Shown here in pieces: positions 1 to 6,947 of a stretch of DNA of 42,653 nt (its first letter is position 1; every line of letters starts with the position of its first letter). The translations under genes and the position numbers were made by a program. The DNA lies in contig JANLHM010000008.1 of the NCBI GenBank assembly GCA_024654565.1, positions 1 to 42,653 of the forward strand, read 5' to 3'. The notes under the pieces are model-generated. The model saw nothing but the letters and a program-made list of their open reading frames with translations, made no database searches and was not told the DNA's origin. Origin of the DNA: Nanobdellota archaeon. GTDB lineage: Archaea; Nanobdellota; Nanobdellia; Pacearchaeales; GW2011-AR1.

Positions 1-107
1 AAGGAAAGTTCTTCTGACCTCGAGACTGGAGCGGAACCTCACAGGCTCGAGCTGGAAGAAGAATTTGGGGAATTTCTGCAAGAAATTCCTCTTTATCCCC
101 GGTTAAG
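1..107 (+). repeat. Partial copy (D) of the structured intergenic element; left end is outside the window
   Basis: Nested hairpin TTCTTC..CTCGAG..CTCGAG..GAAGAA, then AATTTGGG, then hairpin GAATTTCT-GC-AAGAAATTC, then CTCTTTATCCCC and GGTTAAG; same order of parts as copies A, B and C. Confidence 0.55.
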
Positions 108-254
108 TCGTGTGAGGCATTTATGCCGAAAGTCTGCAAGACGGCACCGAGCCGATAGGCGAAGGAGTTTTTTCTTCTGCGTTAAGAAAATTTAAATCTC
201 CTATCTTGGGTGGGAAGCGCGCGCTTTTTGCTTACTTTTTTCTAAAAAGCGAGA

Positions 255-1007
255 TTAGACTTTTTCCTCTGAATTACTTAGCATATTTTTTAAAAAACTC
301 CCAAAACTTCCTGTTCTTTGTTTTTCTGCTCTTTCTAAAGAACCTGCAGATTTTACACGAACATAATCTTTCACATAAGCTAAAACTCCATAAACAAATT
401 CTTTTGGAGATTCGGAAGTATAAAGTGGCTCAACTTCAAAAGAATCATCAACAAGTCCTTCTCTTTTTGCTTCTCTTTCAAATAATTTAAATCTCCAATA
501 TTGAGTCGGATTTGTTGCAATTTTCATATGATTAACTTTTTTTCTTTTCAGTTTTTTTATTGAATATAAAAAATTCTCTAAAGTATCCCTTGATTTTCCC
601 TCAATAATAAAATCAGAAGGTTTTAACCCATAATGCTCTCTTAATTCTTTGTAAATTGAATATTGCTGTGTATCTGGTTTTGGTCGCCCTCTTTCATCTC
701 TGTGAATTTCTCCACTAACAAGAACATAAGGTTTTGGCTCTTTTGTATGAGAATAACTTCTCATCGCTGTTTCAACTCTTTTTTCATCAGCTTCCAAAGT
801 TCCTGTTGGAATAACCAAAGATTCCAAAGATTTATTTGCTACAAATAAAATAAGAGACGCCATAAAAAAAGTTAAACCAAAAACGAAGAAAAGAGAATTT
901 GTAATTTTAATGTCGGTCCCTATAACTGCTCCAGTCAAAGTTACATCAACAGATAAAAACAAAAAAATAAATCCTGCAAACAATAAAACTAAAGGCAACT
1001 TTTTCAT
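255..1007 (-). CDS. YdcF/SanA-like (DUF218) membrane protein
   Basis: N-terminal TM segments; VLVSGEIHRDERGRPKPDTQQYSIYKELREHYGLKPSDFIIEGKSRDTLENF resembles the DUF218 core. Confidence 0.65.
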   Translation of the reverse strand: MKKLPLVLLFAGFIFLFLSVDVTLTGAVIGTDIKITNSLFFVFGLTFFMASLILFVANKSLESLVIPTGTLEADEKRVETAMRSYSHTKEPKPYVLVSGEIHRDERGRPKPDTQQYSIYKELREHYGLKPSDFIIEGKSRDTLENFLYSIKKLKRKKVNHMKIATNPTQYWRFKLFEREAKREGLVDDSFEVEPLYTSESPKEFVYGVLAYVKDYVRVKSAGSLERAEKQRTGSFGSFLKNMLSNSEEKV

Positions 1008-1256
1008 AAAGAAGAAAAGAAAAATAAACCTTAAAACCTTTTCGGAGTTAGAAAATATAAATTAGAAAAATTTGGGCGAAGCCTTTTATCGTTTGTTATG
1101 CGAAATTTTAATTTCGTGGTTTTCTCGTCGGTCAGGTAAAAGAAGTTTTTCTCTGAAACTTGTTTCAGCTATCTGTCCGTAGGACGCAGGCTTTTTTCTC
1201 GTATCTTGGGGGGCAAAAAATGAAATTTTAAATTTGGTCGCTTTAGCGACGCTGGG

Positions 1257-1370
1257 AACATCGCGATTTAAAGAAGTTTGCAATAGTATTCTGAGCGAAG
1301 CGAACTATCTTAAAAAAAATGCACATTTGGGCAAAATCCTGCAAGGATTTTCCTTTAAATCGCTGTTATG
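1257..1370 (+). repeat. Structured intergenic element, copy A
   Basis: AACA-TC-GCGATTTAAAG (1263-1273) and CTTTAAATCGC-TGTT (1353-1367) are inverted repeats; contains AAGTTT, ATTTGGG and hairpin AAATCCT-GC-AAGGATTT. Confidence 0.8.
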
Positions 1371-1405
1371 TGGGGAGGGTGCAACCCTACCGAGCGAAGC
1401 GACAG

Positions 1406-1418
1406 TTTTGAGTGTCCC
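1406..1418. repeat. Left arm of 13-bp inverted repeat flanking the TrmB/AlaE gene pair
   Basis: TTTTGAGTGTCCC, exact reverse complement of GGGACACTCAAAA at 2738-2750. Confidence 0.85.
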
Positions 1419-1421
1419 GTT

Positions 1422-2138
1422 TTAGTTTTTTGCCATCTTCCATAGTTCTTTGAAATATTCTAAATAAGATTTGTTTACTTCTTTGCTTTCTATTACTATT
1501 CCCCAATAAGGCTTCTGCCATATGAATATTGCTACTTTATCTTCAAAAATAAATGTAGATGATTTTCCTGTTAATGATTCAGTAAGAAATTTTACTTCTG
1601 ATATTTTAGACACAGATTTGACAATTTCAGAGTTCTTAAGTTGTAATCCAAGAATTGTTTTACTTTTTATTTTCAATTCTTGTTTTTGTTTTTGAAATTG
1701 ATAATAATAATGTTCCATTACTTCTGGAAATTGCTTTCCTGAACCAAAACTTACATATTCTTTTGTTTTTAGAATTATTCTCAAGATATTCATAATTCCT
1801 TCTTTGCCTTTATATGTGTAAACAGTAGATTCATTTTCATCATCATTATTCATTGATTTTAGACTTGGTAGTATTGCCATTGCTGATTTTTTCATATCAT
1901 CAATTTTTTTAACAATTATTTCTGGATCAATGGCAAAGAAATGCTTTGTATTATTAATTATGCTATGTGCAATAATGCCTTTTTCTTCTAATCTAGATAA
2001 AGAATCATAAACAGTTCTTCGATTCAATGCTGTTCGTTTAGTTATCTGTCCTGCAAGTAAATTTTTTTCTTTTAATAATTCTAAATAAATTTTAGATTCA
2101 CTTACATTAAATCCTAATTTTTGTAATTCTTGTTCCAT
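1422..2138 (-). CDS. TrmB-family transcriptional regulator
   Basis: N-terminal wHTH (LGFNVSESKIYLELLKEKNLLAGQITKRTALNRRTVYDSLSRLEEKGII) typical of TrmB, followed by an effector-like domain. Confidence 0.8.
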   Translation of the reverse strand: MEQELQKLGFNVSESKIYLELLKEKNLLAGQITKRTALNRRTVYDSLSRLEEKGIIAHSIINNTKHFFAIDPEIIVKKIDDMKKSAMAILPSLKSMNNDDENESTVYTYKGKEGIMNILRIILKTKEYVSFGSGKQFPEVMEHYYYQFQKQKQELKIKSKTILGLQLKNSEIVKSVSKISEVKFLTESLTGKSSTFIFEDKVAIFIWQKPYWGIVIESKEVNKSYLEYFKELWKMAKN

Positions 2139-2161
2139 ATAGATTTAGGGTTGCTTAAAGT

Positions 2162-2204
2162 ATATAAATCTTGTGGTAAGTGTCTGCACCACAAGGATTT
2201 ATAT
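2162..2204. promoter_or_regulatory. Palindromic operator/divergent promoter between the TrmB-like gene and the AlaE-like gene
   Basis: ATATAAATCTTGTGGT - 10 nt - ACCACAAGGATTTATAT, a 16-bp inverted repeat with one extra G, overlapping TATA-like sequences. Confidence 0.7.
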
Positions 2205-2227
2205 GGTTGTTTGAATGTTATTTATTT

Positions 2228-2734
2228 ATGAAAGATTCACTTAAAGAAAAAATTTACGATCAAGGAAAGAAGTATTTAGTGGATACTACATCTTCGTTGA
2301 TTTATTCAAATGCAGTTTTTACTCCAATAGAACTATTAACAACAGGAGGAAATTTGGAAGAGGTTTCTGAAACTAGGTTAAAAATGAGTTTAATTGCCCT
2401 AGCAATTTCTAGACCCTATGGGGCATTTAGAAATTTTTGGTCTCAAAAAGTATGGAAAGTTGATAAAGAATCTTCAAAGCTAAAAAAATATGCTTCAGAT
2501 GTTACAGCAAACCTTTCATATTATGGGGGAATCTACACAATTATGGCTCTTTCTAGTGGCAGAGATTTAAAAGAAATTGGAACGGCTTTAGCATGTGCGT
2601 CAATAACAACAGCGGTTACGGGGAGACCATATGGCATGTTTATGGATTATTGCAGAAAAAAAGTTGGAATTCAACCTGCAATAAAATCAAAAAATGATTT
2701 AGAAAGCAAAATTTTAAAGGAAGATGGCATTTAG
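2228..2734 (+). CDS. alaE: AlaE-like (L-alanine exporter family) membrane protein
   Basis: Two RPYG-type repeats: RPYGAFRNFWSQKVWK..YASDVTANLSYYGGIYTIM..TTAVTGRPYGMFMDYCRKKVG; ATG at 2228 preferred over the 2180 start in the ORF track. Confidence 0.75.
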   Translation: MKDSLKEKIYDQGKKYLVDTTSSLIYSNAVFTPIELLTTGGNLEEVSETRLKMSLIALAISRPYGAFRNFWSQKVWKVDKESSKLKKYASDVTANLSYYGGIYTIMALSSGRDLKEIGTALACASITTAVTGRPYGMFMDYCRKKVGIQPAIKSKNDLESKILKEDGI

Positions 2735-2737
2735 TTA

Positions 2738-2750
2738 GGGACACTCAAAA
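2738..2750. repeat. Right arm of 13-bp inverted repeat flanking the TrmB/AlaE gene pair
   Basis: GGGACACTCAAAA; pairs with 1406-1418. Confidence 0.85.
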
Positions 2751-2758
2751 TTGCAATT

Positions 2759-2872
2759 AACATCGGCATTAACAGAAGTTGTGTTCTCCTCGTGACCGAA
2801 GGGAACAGAGCTGAGAATTCAATTTGGGAAAATCACGAGCCGAGTGATTTTCCTGTTAATGCCTGTTAATAG
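2759..2872 (+). repeat. Structured intergenic element, copy C
   Basis: AACA-TC-GGCATTAACAG (2765-2775) ... CTGTTAATGCC (2853-2863)-TGTTAATAG; AATTTGGG and hairpin AAAATCAC-GAGCCGA-GTGATTTT inside. Confidence 0.8.
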
Positions 2873-2928
2873 ACCCGAACGAAGTGAGAGCGCAGCGTGG
2901 CAAGGATTTTCGTAGAAAATCCGCAGAG

Positions 2929-2941
2929 TAAAAATGAGCCG
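2929..2941. repeat. Left arm of 13-bp inverted repeat flanking the GAMT-like gene
   Basis: TAAAAATGAGCCG, exact reverse complement of CGGCTCATTTTTA at 3670-3682. Confidence 0.85.
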
Positions 2942-2990
2942 TCGTTAAGATGGGAGGATTTATAAATAAAAAGAATTATTAAATGATATA

Positions 2991-3668
2991 ATGAAAAAGA
3001 CGGTGTCAATAAGAAAAAAATTAGGATTCCCTACGAAAGCTCAATTTCTGAAAGAACATGCTATCTACACTCGAGAATCTCTTGATATTGCAGGTCATGA
3101 AATAATGCAAAGATGGGAAACTAACTATATGAAAAAACTTGCGTCGATTGCATGCGCAAATGGGGGAAAAGTTTTAGAGCTTGGTTTTGGGATGGGAATT
3201 AGTGCCCATTTTATTCAAAAATATAAATATTCACAATCGACGCCAAAAATTAAAAGTCATGTAGTTATTGAAGCACATCCTGAAGTTTGTAAGTATGCAA
3301 GAAAGATGTTTTCTAAAGAAATAAAAGTGGGACAATTAAAATTACTTCAAGGTTATTGGCAGGATGTTACAAAAGAATTAAAGAAGGAATCATTTGATGG
3401 AATTTTATTTGATACATATCCACTTACTGAAAAAGAAATTCACAAAAACCACTTTTATTTCTTCAAAGAGGCATACAGATTGTTAAAGAAAGGTGGTGTG
3501 CTGACTTATTATTCTGATGAGTCAAAGAGATTCTCCAAAGAACATTTACAGAAATTGAGAGAAGCTGGTTTTAAAAATATTGAGTGGGAATCCTGTAAAG
3601 TAAATCCTCCTAAAGAGAGCATGTATTGGAGGAGAAAAACAATACTTGCTCCAAAAATCATCAAGTAG
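2991..3668 (+). CDS. Guanidinoacetate N-methyltransferase-like SAM-dependent methyltransferase
   Basis: IMQRWETNYMKKLA, VLELGFGMGISA, FDGILFDTYPLTEKEIHKNHFYFFKEAYRLLKKGGVLTYYS; closely follows the GAMT pattern (VMERWETPYM, VLEVGFGMAIAA, FDGILYDTYPLSEE). Confidence 0.75.
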   Translation: MKKTVSIRKKLGFPTKAQFLKEHAIYTRESLDIAGHEIMQRWETNYMKKLASIACANGGKVLELGFGMGISAHFIQKYKYSQSTPKIKSHVVIEAHPEVCKYARKMFSKEIKVGQLKLLQGYWQDVTKELKKESFDGILFDTYPLTEKEIHKNHFYFFKEAYRLLKKGGVLTYYSDESKRFSKEHLQKLREAGFKNIEWESCKVNPPKESMYWRRKTILAPKIIK

Positions 3669-3669
3669 G

Positions 3670-3682
3670 CGGCTCATTTTTA
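3670..3682. repeat. Right arm of 13-bp inverted repeat flanking the GAMT-like gene
   Basis: CGGCTCATTTTTA; pairs with 2929-2941; starts 2 nt after the stop codon. Confidence 0.85.
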
Positions 3683-3685
3683 TTT

Positions 3686-3821
3686 CTATTAATCGCGATT
3701 TAAAGAAGTTTTTTTGTCCTCGAAAAATCCGACCCATATGGCTGGAGGATTTTTCAGAGCTGACAAAAAAATTTGGGGGAACAAGTGCAACGCAGTTTCC
3801 CTTTAAATCGCTGTTATACCC
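3686..3821 (+). repeat. Structured intergenic element, copy B
   Basis: CTATTAA-TC-GCGATTTAAAG (3695-3705) ... CTTTAAATCGC (3801-3811)-TGTTATACCC; nested TTTTTTTGTC/GACAAAAAAA and AAAAATCC/GGATTTTT. Confidence 0.8.
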
Positions 3822-3880
3822 TCCGAGCCGAAGGCGAGAGTGCAACGTGACCGAGAAAAATCTTTGATTTTTCGAAGGAG

Positions 3881-3894
3881 TAATTTTCGGCGCC
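3881..3894. repeat. Left arm of 14-bp inverted repeat flanking the deoxyribosyltransferase-like gene
   Basis: TAATTTTCGGCGCC, exact reverse complement of GGCGCCGAAAATTA at 4332-4345. Confidence 0.9.
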
Positions 3895-3930
3895 GTTACA
3901 TTTATAAAATGCCACAAAATAACTATTATT

Positions 3931-4332
3931 ATGAGAGAAATTTTGATATTAGGTTCATTACCGAGCAATAGGGCGGAAGAGAAACTTTACGAGGCAACGG
4001 TTGATGTCTGTAAAAATTATGCTAAAATAGTTTGTTCTCCAATAGATACTGCCAAATTTAAAGGAGATGACAGGCAGAGATATGATAGGGCATTACAAAA
4101 AGTAGAAAATGCCGATTTAATAATTGGAGAACAAACAAGACCATCAACAGGACAGGGAATGGAGATTGGTTATGCAATTAATCTAAAAAAACCAATCGTG
4201 GTAGTTGCCGAAGAAGGAAGTAAAGTTTCTGGATTGGTTAGGGGTTGCCCTATTGTGAGAGATATTTTATACTATAATTCTGTTGGAGATTTGGAAACAA
4301 AGCTCTCAAAATTTCTCGAAACTCATCAGTAG
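3931..4332 (+). CDS. Nucleoside 2-deoxyribosyltransferase-like protein
   Basis: REILILGSLPSNRAEEKLYEA..ENADLIIGEQTRPSTGQGMEIGYAINLKKPIVVVAEEG matches the deoxyribosyltransferase/DNPH1-like fold pattern. Confidence 0.7.
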   Translation: MREILILGSLPSNRAEEKLYEATVDVCKNYAKIVCSPIDTAKFKGDDRQRYDRALQKVENADLIIGEQTRPSTGQGMEIGYAINLKKPIVVVAEEGSKVSGLVRGCPIVRDILYYNSVGDLETKLSKFLETHQ

Positions 4333-4345
4333 GCGCCGAAAATTA
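4332..4345. repeat. Right arm of 14-bp inverted repeat flanking the deoxyribosyltransferase-like gene
   Basis: GGCGCCGAAAATTA; starts in the stop codon; pairs with 3881-3894. Confidence 0.9.
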
Positions 4346-4361
4346 TTGGGTATAACATAAG

Positions 4362-4387
4362 ATTATCAATAATAAACTATTGATAAT
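4362..4387. other. dif-like palindrome upstream of the tyrosine recombinase (candidate recombination site)
   Basis: ATTATCAATA-ATAAAC-TATTGATAAT: perfect 10-bp arms with a 6-bp centre; 11-6-11 layout if one flanking mismatch is included. Confidence 0.6.
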
Positions 4388-4444
4388 ATTCCATTTAGGG
4401 TTGAGAACAATAAATTTATAAAATATTTTTTCTTAGTAAAAATA

Positions 4445-5248
4445 ATGAATGGACTGAGATTAAAATTAGAAAGAGAACTAGAGATAAGAAACTTTTCAAA
4501 GCAAACAATTAAATCATACATTTATTCTGTTGACAAATTTATGGAATTCTCAAAGGATAAAGGATTAAATGAAGATATAGTTAAAATCTACACTCAAAAA
4601 AAACTTAAAGATAAAAATCCTGCTAGCGTTAGAAGAGATCTTTTTGCAATTAAATTCTTTTTTGATAAAGTTTTAAAACAAAAAATTAATGTCCCTAATC
4701 CAAAAAAGTATCTCTCCTTACCGGACATTTTAACAATTGATGAGATGAGAAAACTTATTGAAATCACTTCTAATGTTAAACATAGACTAATAATTAAATT
4801 GTTATATGGATGCGGATTAAGAGTTTCTGAGATAGTTGTCCTAAAAAAAGAAAATATAAATTTTGAAGAAGGATTAATAAAAATAATTTTGTCAAAGGGG
4901 AAAAAAGACAGATTTGTTAAAATTCCGCTTTCAATAATTAAAGAGTTAAAAAATTATTGTGAAATTGAAAAATCAAAAATATTGTTTCCATCTTCAAGAG
5001 GCGGAAAATTAACAAAAGATACTATCCAAAAAATTGTTCAGAACTCTGCAAAAAAGGCAGGTGTTAAAAAAAGGGTTTATCCTCATTTACTGAGACACAG
5101 CTTTGCAACACATTTACTTGAACAGGGAACTGATTTAAGAGTAATTCAAAAACTCCTTGGACACAGTTCGATTAAAACAACTCAAATTTATACTCAAATT
5201 TCTCAAGCATCAATCAAACAAGTAAAAAGCCCCTTAGACAATTTATAA
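4445..5248 (+). CDS. Tyrosine recombinase, XerA/XerC-D-like
   Basis: N-terminal SAM-like core-binding domain; catalytic pattern GCGLRVSEI..K..HLLRHSFATHLLEQGTDLRVIQKLLGHSSIKTTQIYTQ. Confidence 0.92.
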   Translation: MNGLRLKLERELEIRNFSKQTIKSYIYSVDKFMEFSKDKGLNEDIVKIYTQKKLKDKNPASVRRDLFAIKFFFDKVLKQKINVPNPKKYLSLPDILTIDEMRKLIEITSNVKHRLIIKLLYGCGLRVSEIVVLKKENINFEEGLIKIILSKGKKDRFVKIPLSIIKELKNYCEIEKSKILFPSSRGGKLTKDTIQKIVQNSAKKAGVKKRVYPHLLRHSFATHLLEQGTDLRVIQKLLGHSSIKTTQIYTQISQASIKQVKSPLDNL

Positions 5249-5249
5249 A

Positions 5250-5579
5250 ATGATTTCAAAAAACAAATTATTGTGGGAAATTTTAGTTCCGAAATGCTCT
5301 AACAGTGGAGAGAAGTTTGATGTTACTTTTCACAAAAAATGGGATATGGAAGTTGAAAAAGTTTCAGGGGGTTTGACAATACTTCGAACTGCAAAAGGTC
5401 GATGGATAAACCCGGATAAAAAGTTTTTTGTCGAGGAAATGATTCCGGTAAGGATATACTGCCAAGAGAAAGATATTGAAAAAATAATGAAGTTCACACT
5501 TAAATATTACAATCAGGAGTCCGTATTTTGCTACCTTGTGAGTGAGAAGGTAAAAATATTTAGAAGGAAGAAAAAATGA
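5250..5579 (+). CDS. Hypothetical protein
   Basis: ORF immediately downstream of the recombinase, tightly packed with the following genes. Confidence 0.55.
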   Translation: MISKNKLLWEILVPKCSNSGEKFDVTFHKKWDMEVEKVSGGLTILRTAKGRWINPDKKFFVEEMIPVRIYCQEKDIEKIMKFTLKYYNQESVFCYLVSEKVKIFRRKKK

Positions 5580-6103
5580 TAGAAAAGTCATCCCTCGGTC
5601 TTGTTCACATTTATACTGGAGAAGGAAAAGGAAAAACTTCAGCAGGGATGGGGCTTGTTGTTCGTGCTCTTGGGAGAGGACTCAAAGTAAAAATCATTCA
5701 GCTCTTCAAAAGGGATACGGGGGAGCAATTTTTCTTTGAAAACTCAGGAATTAAATATATTCAATTTAAGCCACTTCACCCTTATTTTAAAAATTATGAT
5801 TCAGTTCAGCTTGAAAGTTTGAAAAAAGAATTCCTTATTTTTTGGGAAGATGTGTTAAGGGATATTGATGAATATGATGTGATTTTAATTGATGAAGCGG
5901 GTCCAGGAATAAACTGGGGAATAATTCCTGAAGAGCTTATTTTTAACTTGATTAAAAACAAACCGAGAAACACGGAACTTATTTTGACTGGAAGAGACTT
6001 TCCCCTTTCAGTAAAAGACAAGGCGGATTATGTATCTGAAATAAAACATGTGAAACACCCTTATGACAAAGGAATATTAGCTAGAGAAGGAATTGAATAC
6101 TGA
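5576..6103 (+). CDS. Corrinoid adenosyltransferase-like (BtuR/CobO family) P-loop protein
   Basis: HIYTGEGKGKTSAGMGLVVRALGRG P-loop; DVILIDEAGPGINWGIIPEE; TELILTGRDFP. Confidence 0.8.
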   Translation: MIEKSSLGLVHIYTGEGKGKTSAGMGLVVRALGRGLKVKIIQLFKRDTGEQFFFENSGIKYIQFKPLHPYFKNYDSVQLESLKKEFLIFWEDVLRDIDEYDVILIDEAGPGINWGIIPEELIFNLIKNKPRNTELILTGRDFPLSVKDKADYVSEIKHVKHPYDKGILAREGIEY

Positions 6104-6150
6104 CATTTTTGTATAATTATTCTTAAAAAGGAGAAAACATAATTTGTTTT

Positions 6151-6648
6151 ATGTTAAAGAACATTAACTGGGATGATTACTTCATGTCAATGGTGTACCT
6201 TGTTGCAATGAGAAGTAAGGATGAGTCAACTCACGTAGGAGCTGTTGTTGTTGGGCCCGACAATGAAGTGAGGTCTCTAGGGTATAATGGGTTTCCCCGT
6301 GGACTTATTGACAATGTTCTTGAAAGACAGAAGAGGCCTGAAAAATATTTTTGGATTGAACACGCTGAAAGAAATGCCTTTTACAATGCTACCCTAATCG
6401 GAGTTTCACTCAAAGGGTGCAGAATGTACACAAACGGAACTCCATGTATGGATTGCGGGAGAGGAGTTGTGCAGTCTGGAATTGTTGAAGTTATAGTTGA
6501 CAAAAACTGGGAAAAACATAATCCTCCCGAATGGGAAAACCATGCAAACAAGACTAAGGTTATGTTTGATGAAGTTGGAATTAAACTCCGACACTGGGAA
6601 GGAAAGACAGCAAACATTGAAAAATTTATGAGGGGAGAAAAAATATGA
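6151..6648 (+). CDS. dCMP deaminase
   Basis: Zinc motifs HAERNAFYNA and TPCMDCGRGVVQSGI; N-terminal WDDYFMSMVYLVAMRSKDESTHVGAVVV. Confidence 0.88.
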   Translation: MLKNINWDDYFMSMVYLVAMRSKDESTHVGAVVVGPDNEVRSLGYNGFPRGLIDNVLERQKRPEKYFWIEHAERNAFYNATLIGVSLKGCRMYTNGTPCMDCGRGVVQSGIVEVIVDKNWEKHNPPEWENHANKTKVMFDEVGIKLRHWEGKTANIEKFMRGEKI

Positions 6649-6935
6649 TTCCAGTAATTTTGATGCTCCTTGATTTACTTGCACTTGTTTCACTTACTCT
6701 TATTCAGTTCAATATTTCCCTTGCACTACAACTTCCACTAATGTCTTCAATATACCTCATTGCAAAAGGGTTCATATTTAGAGATGTTATGAGTATAATT
6801 GACCTTCTTTGTGGAGTATACATATTAATTGCATTTATATTTGGCATTTCATCTTTCATATACTGGATAATTCTCGCTTGGTTTTTGTATAAGCTTTTCT
6901 TTGTCACAATCTTTAGTGCGATGAAATTTTCGTGA
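6645..6935 (+). CDS. Small membrane protein
   Basis: Hydrophobic segments; start overlaps the stop of the upstream gene. Confidence 0.55.
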   Translation: MIPVILMLLDLLALVSLTLIQFNISLALQLPLMSSIYLIAKGFIFRDVMSIIDLLCGVYILIAFIFGISSFIYWIILAWFLYKLFFVTIFSAMKFS

Positions 6936-6947
6936 GATTGTTTTAAA

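Noticed and set aside
1-205. Possible RNase P or SRP RNA end (starts AAGGAAAGTT..., strong hairpins)
   Set aside because: No conserved P4 or SRP domain IV core found; the segment matches the cassette-spacer architecture better.
1086-1425. Two small ORFs (65 aa on -, 63 aa on +)
   Set aside because: They overlap the structured spacer and its inverted repeats; composition looks non-coding.
3546-3968. 140-aa minus ORF and 73-aa plus ORF (3646-3867)
   Set aside because: They run through spacer B and over known genes; the open frames are explained by the element's sequence.
2143-4403. Shared 11-mer ATTTAGGGTTG at 2143-2153 and 4393-4403
   Set aside because: Both precede promoters, but two copies of an 11-mer in AT-rich DNA are too weak to claim a regulatory motif.
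1-4444. CRISPR array interpretation of the repeated spacers
   Set aside because: No short identical direct repeats with regular unique spacers; the units contain whole genes and have conserved structure rather than conserved sequence.
1-4444. Transposon/MITE interpretation
   Set aside because: Gene-flanking inverted repeats differ for each unit and no transposase is present; not formally excluded for individual spacers.
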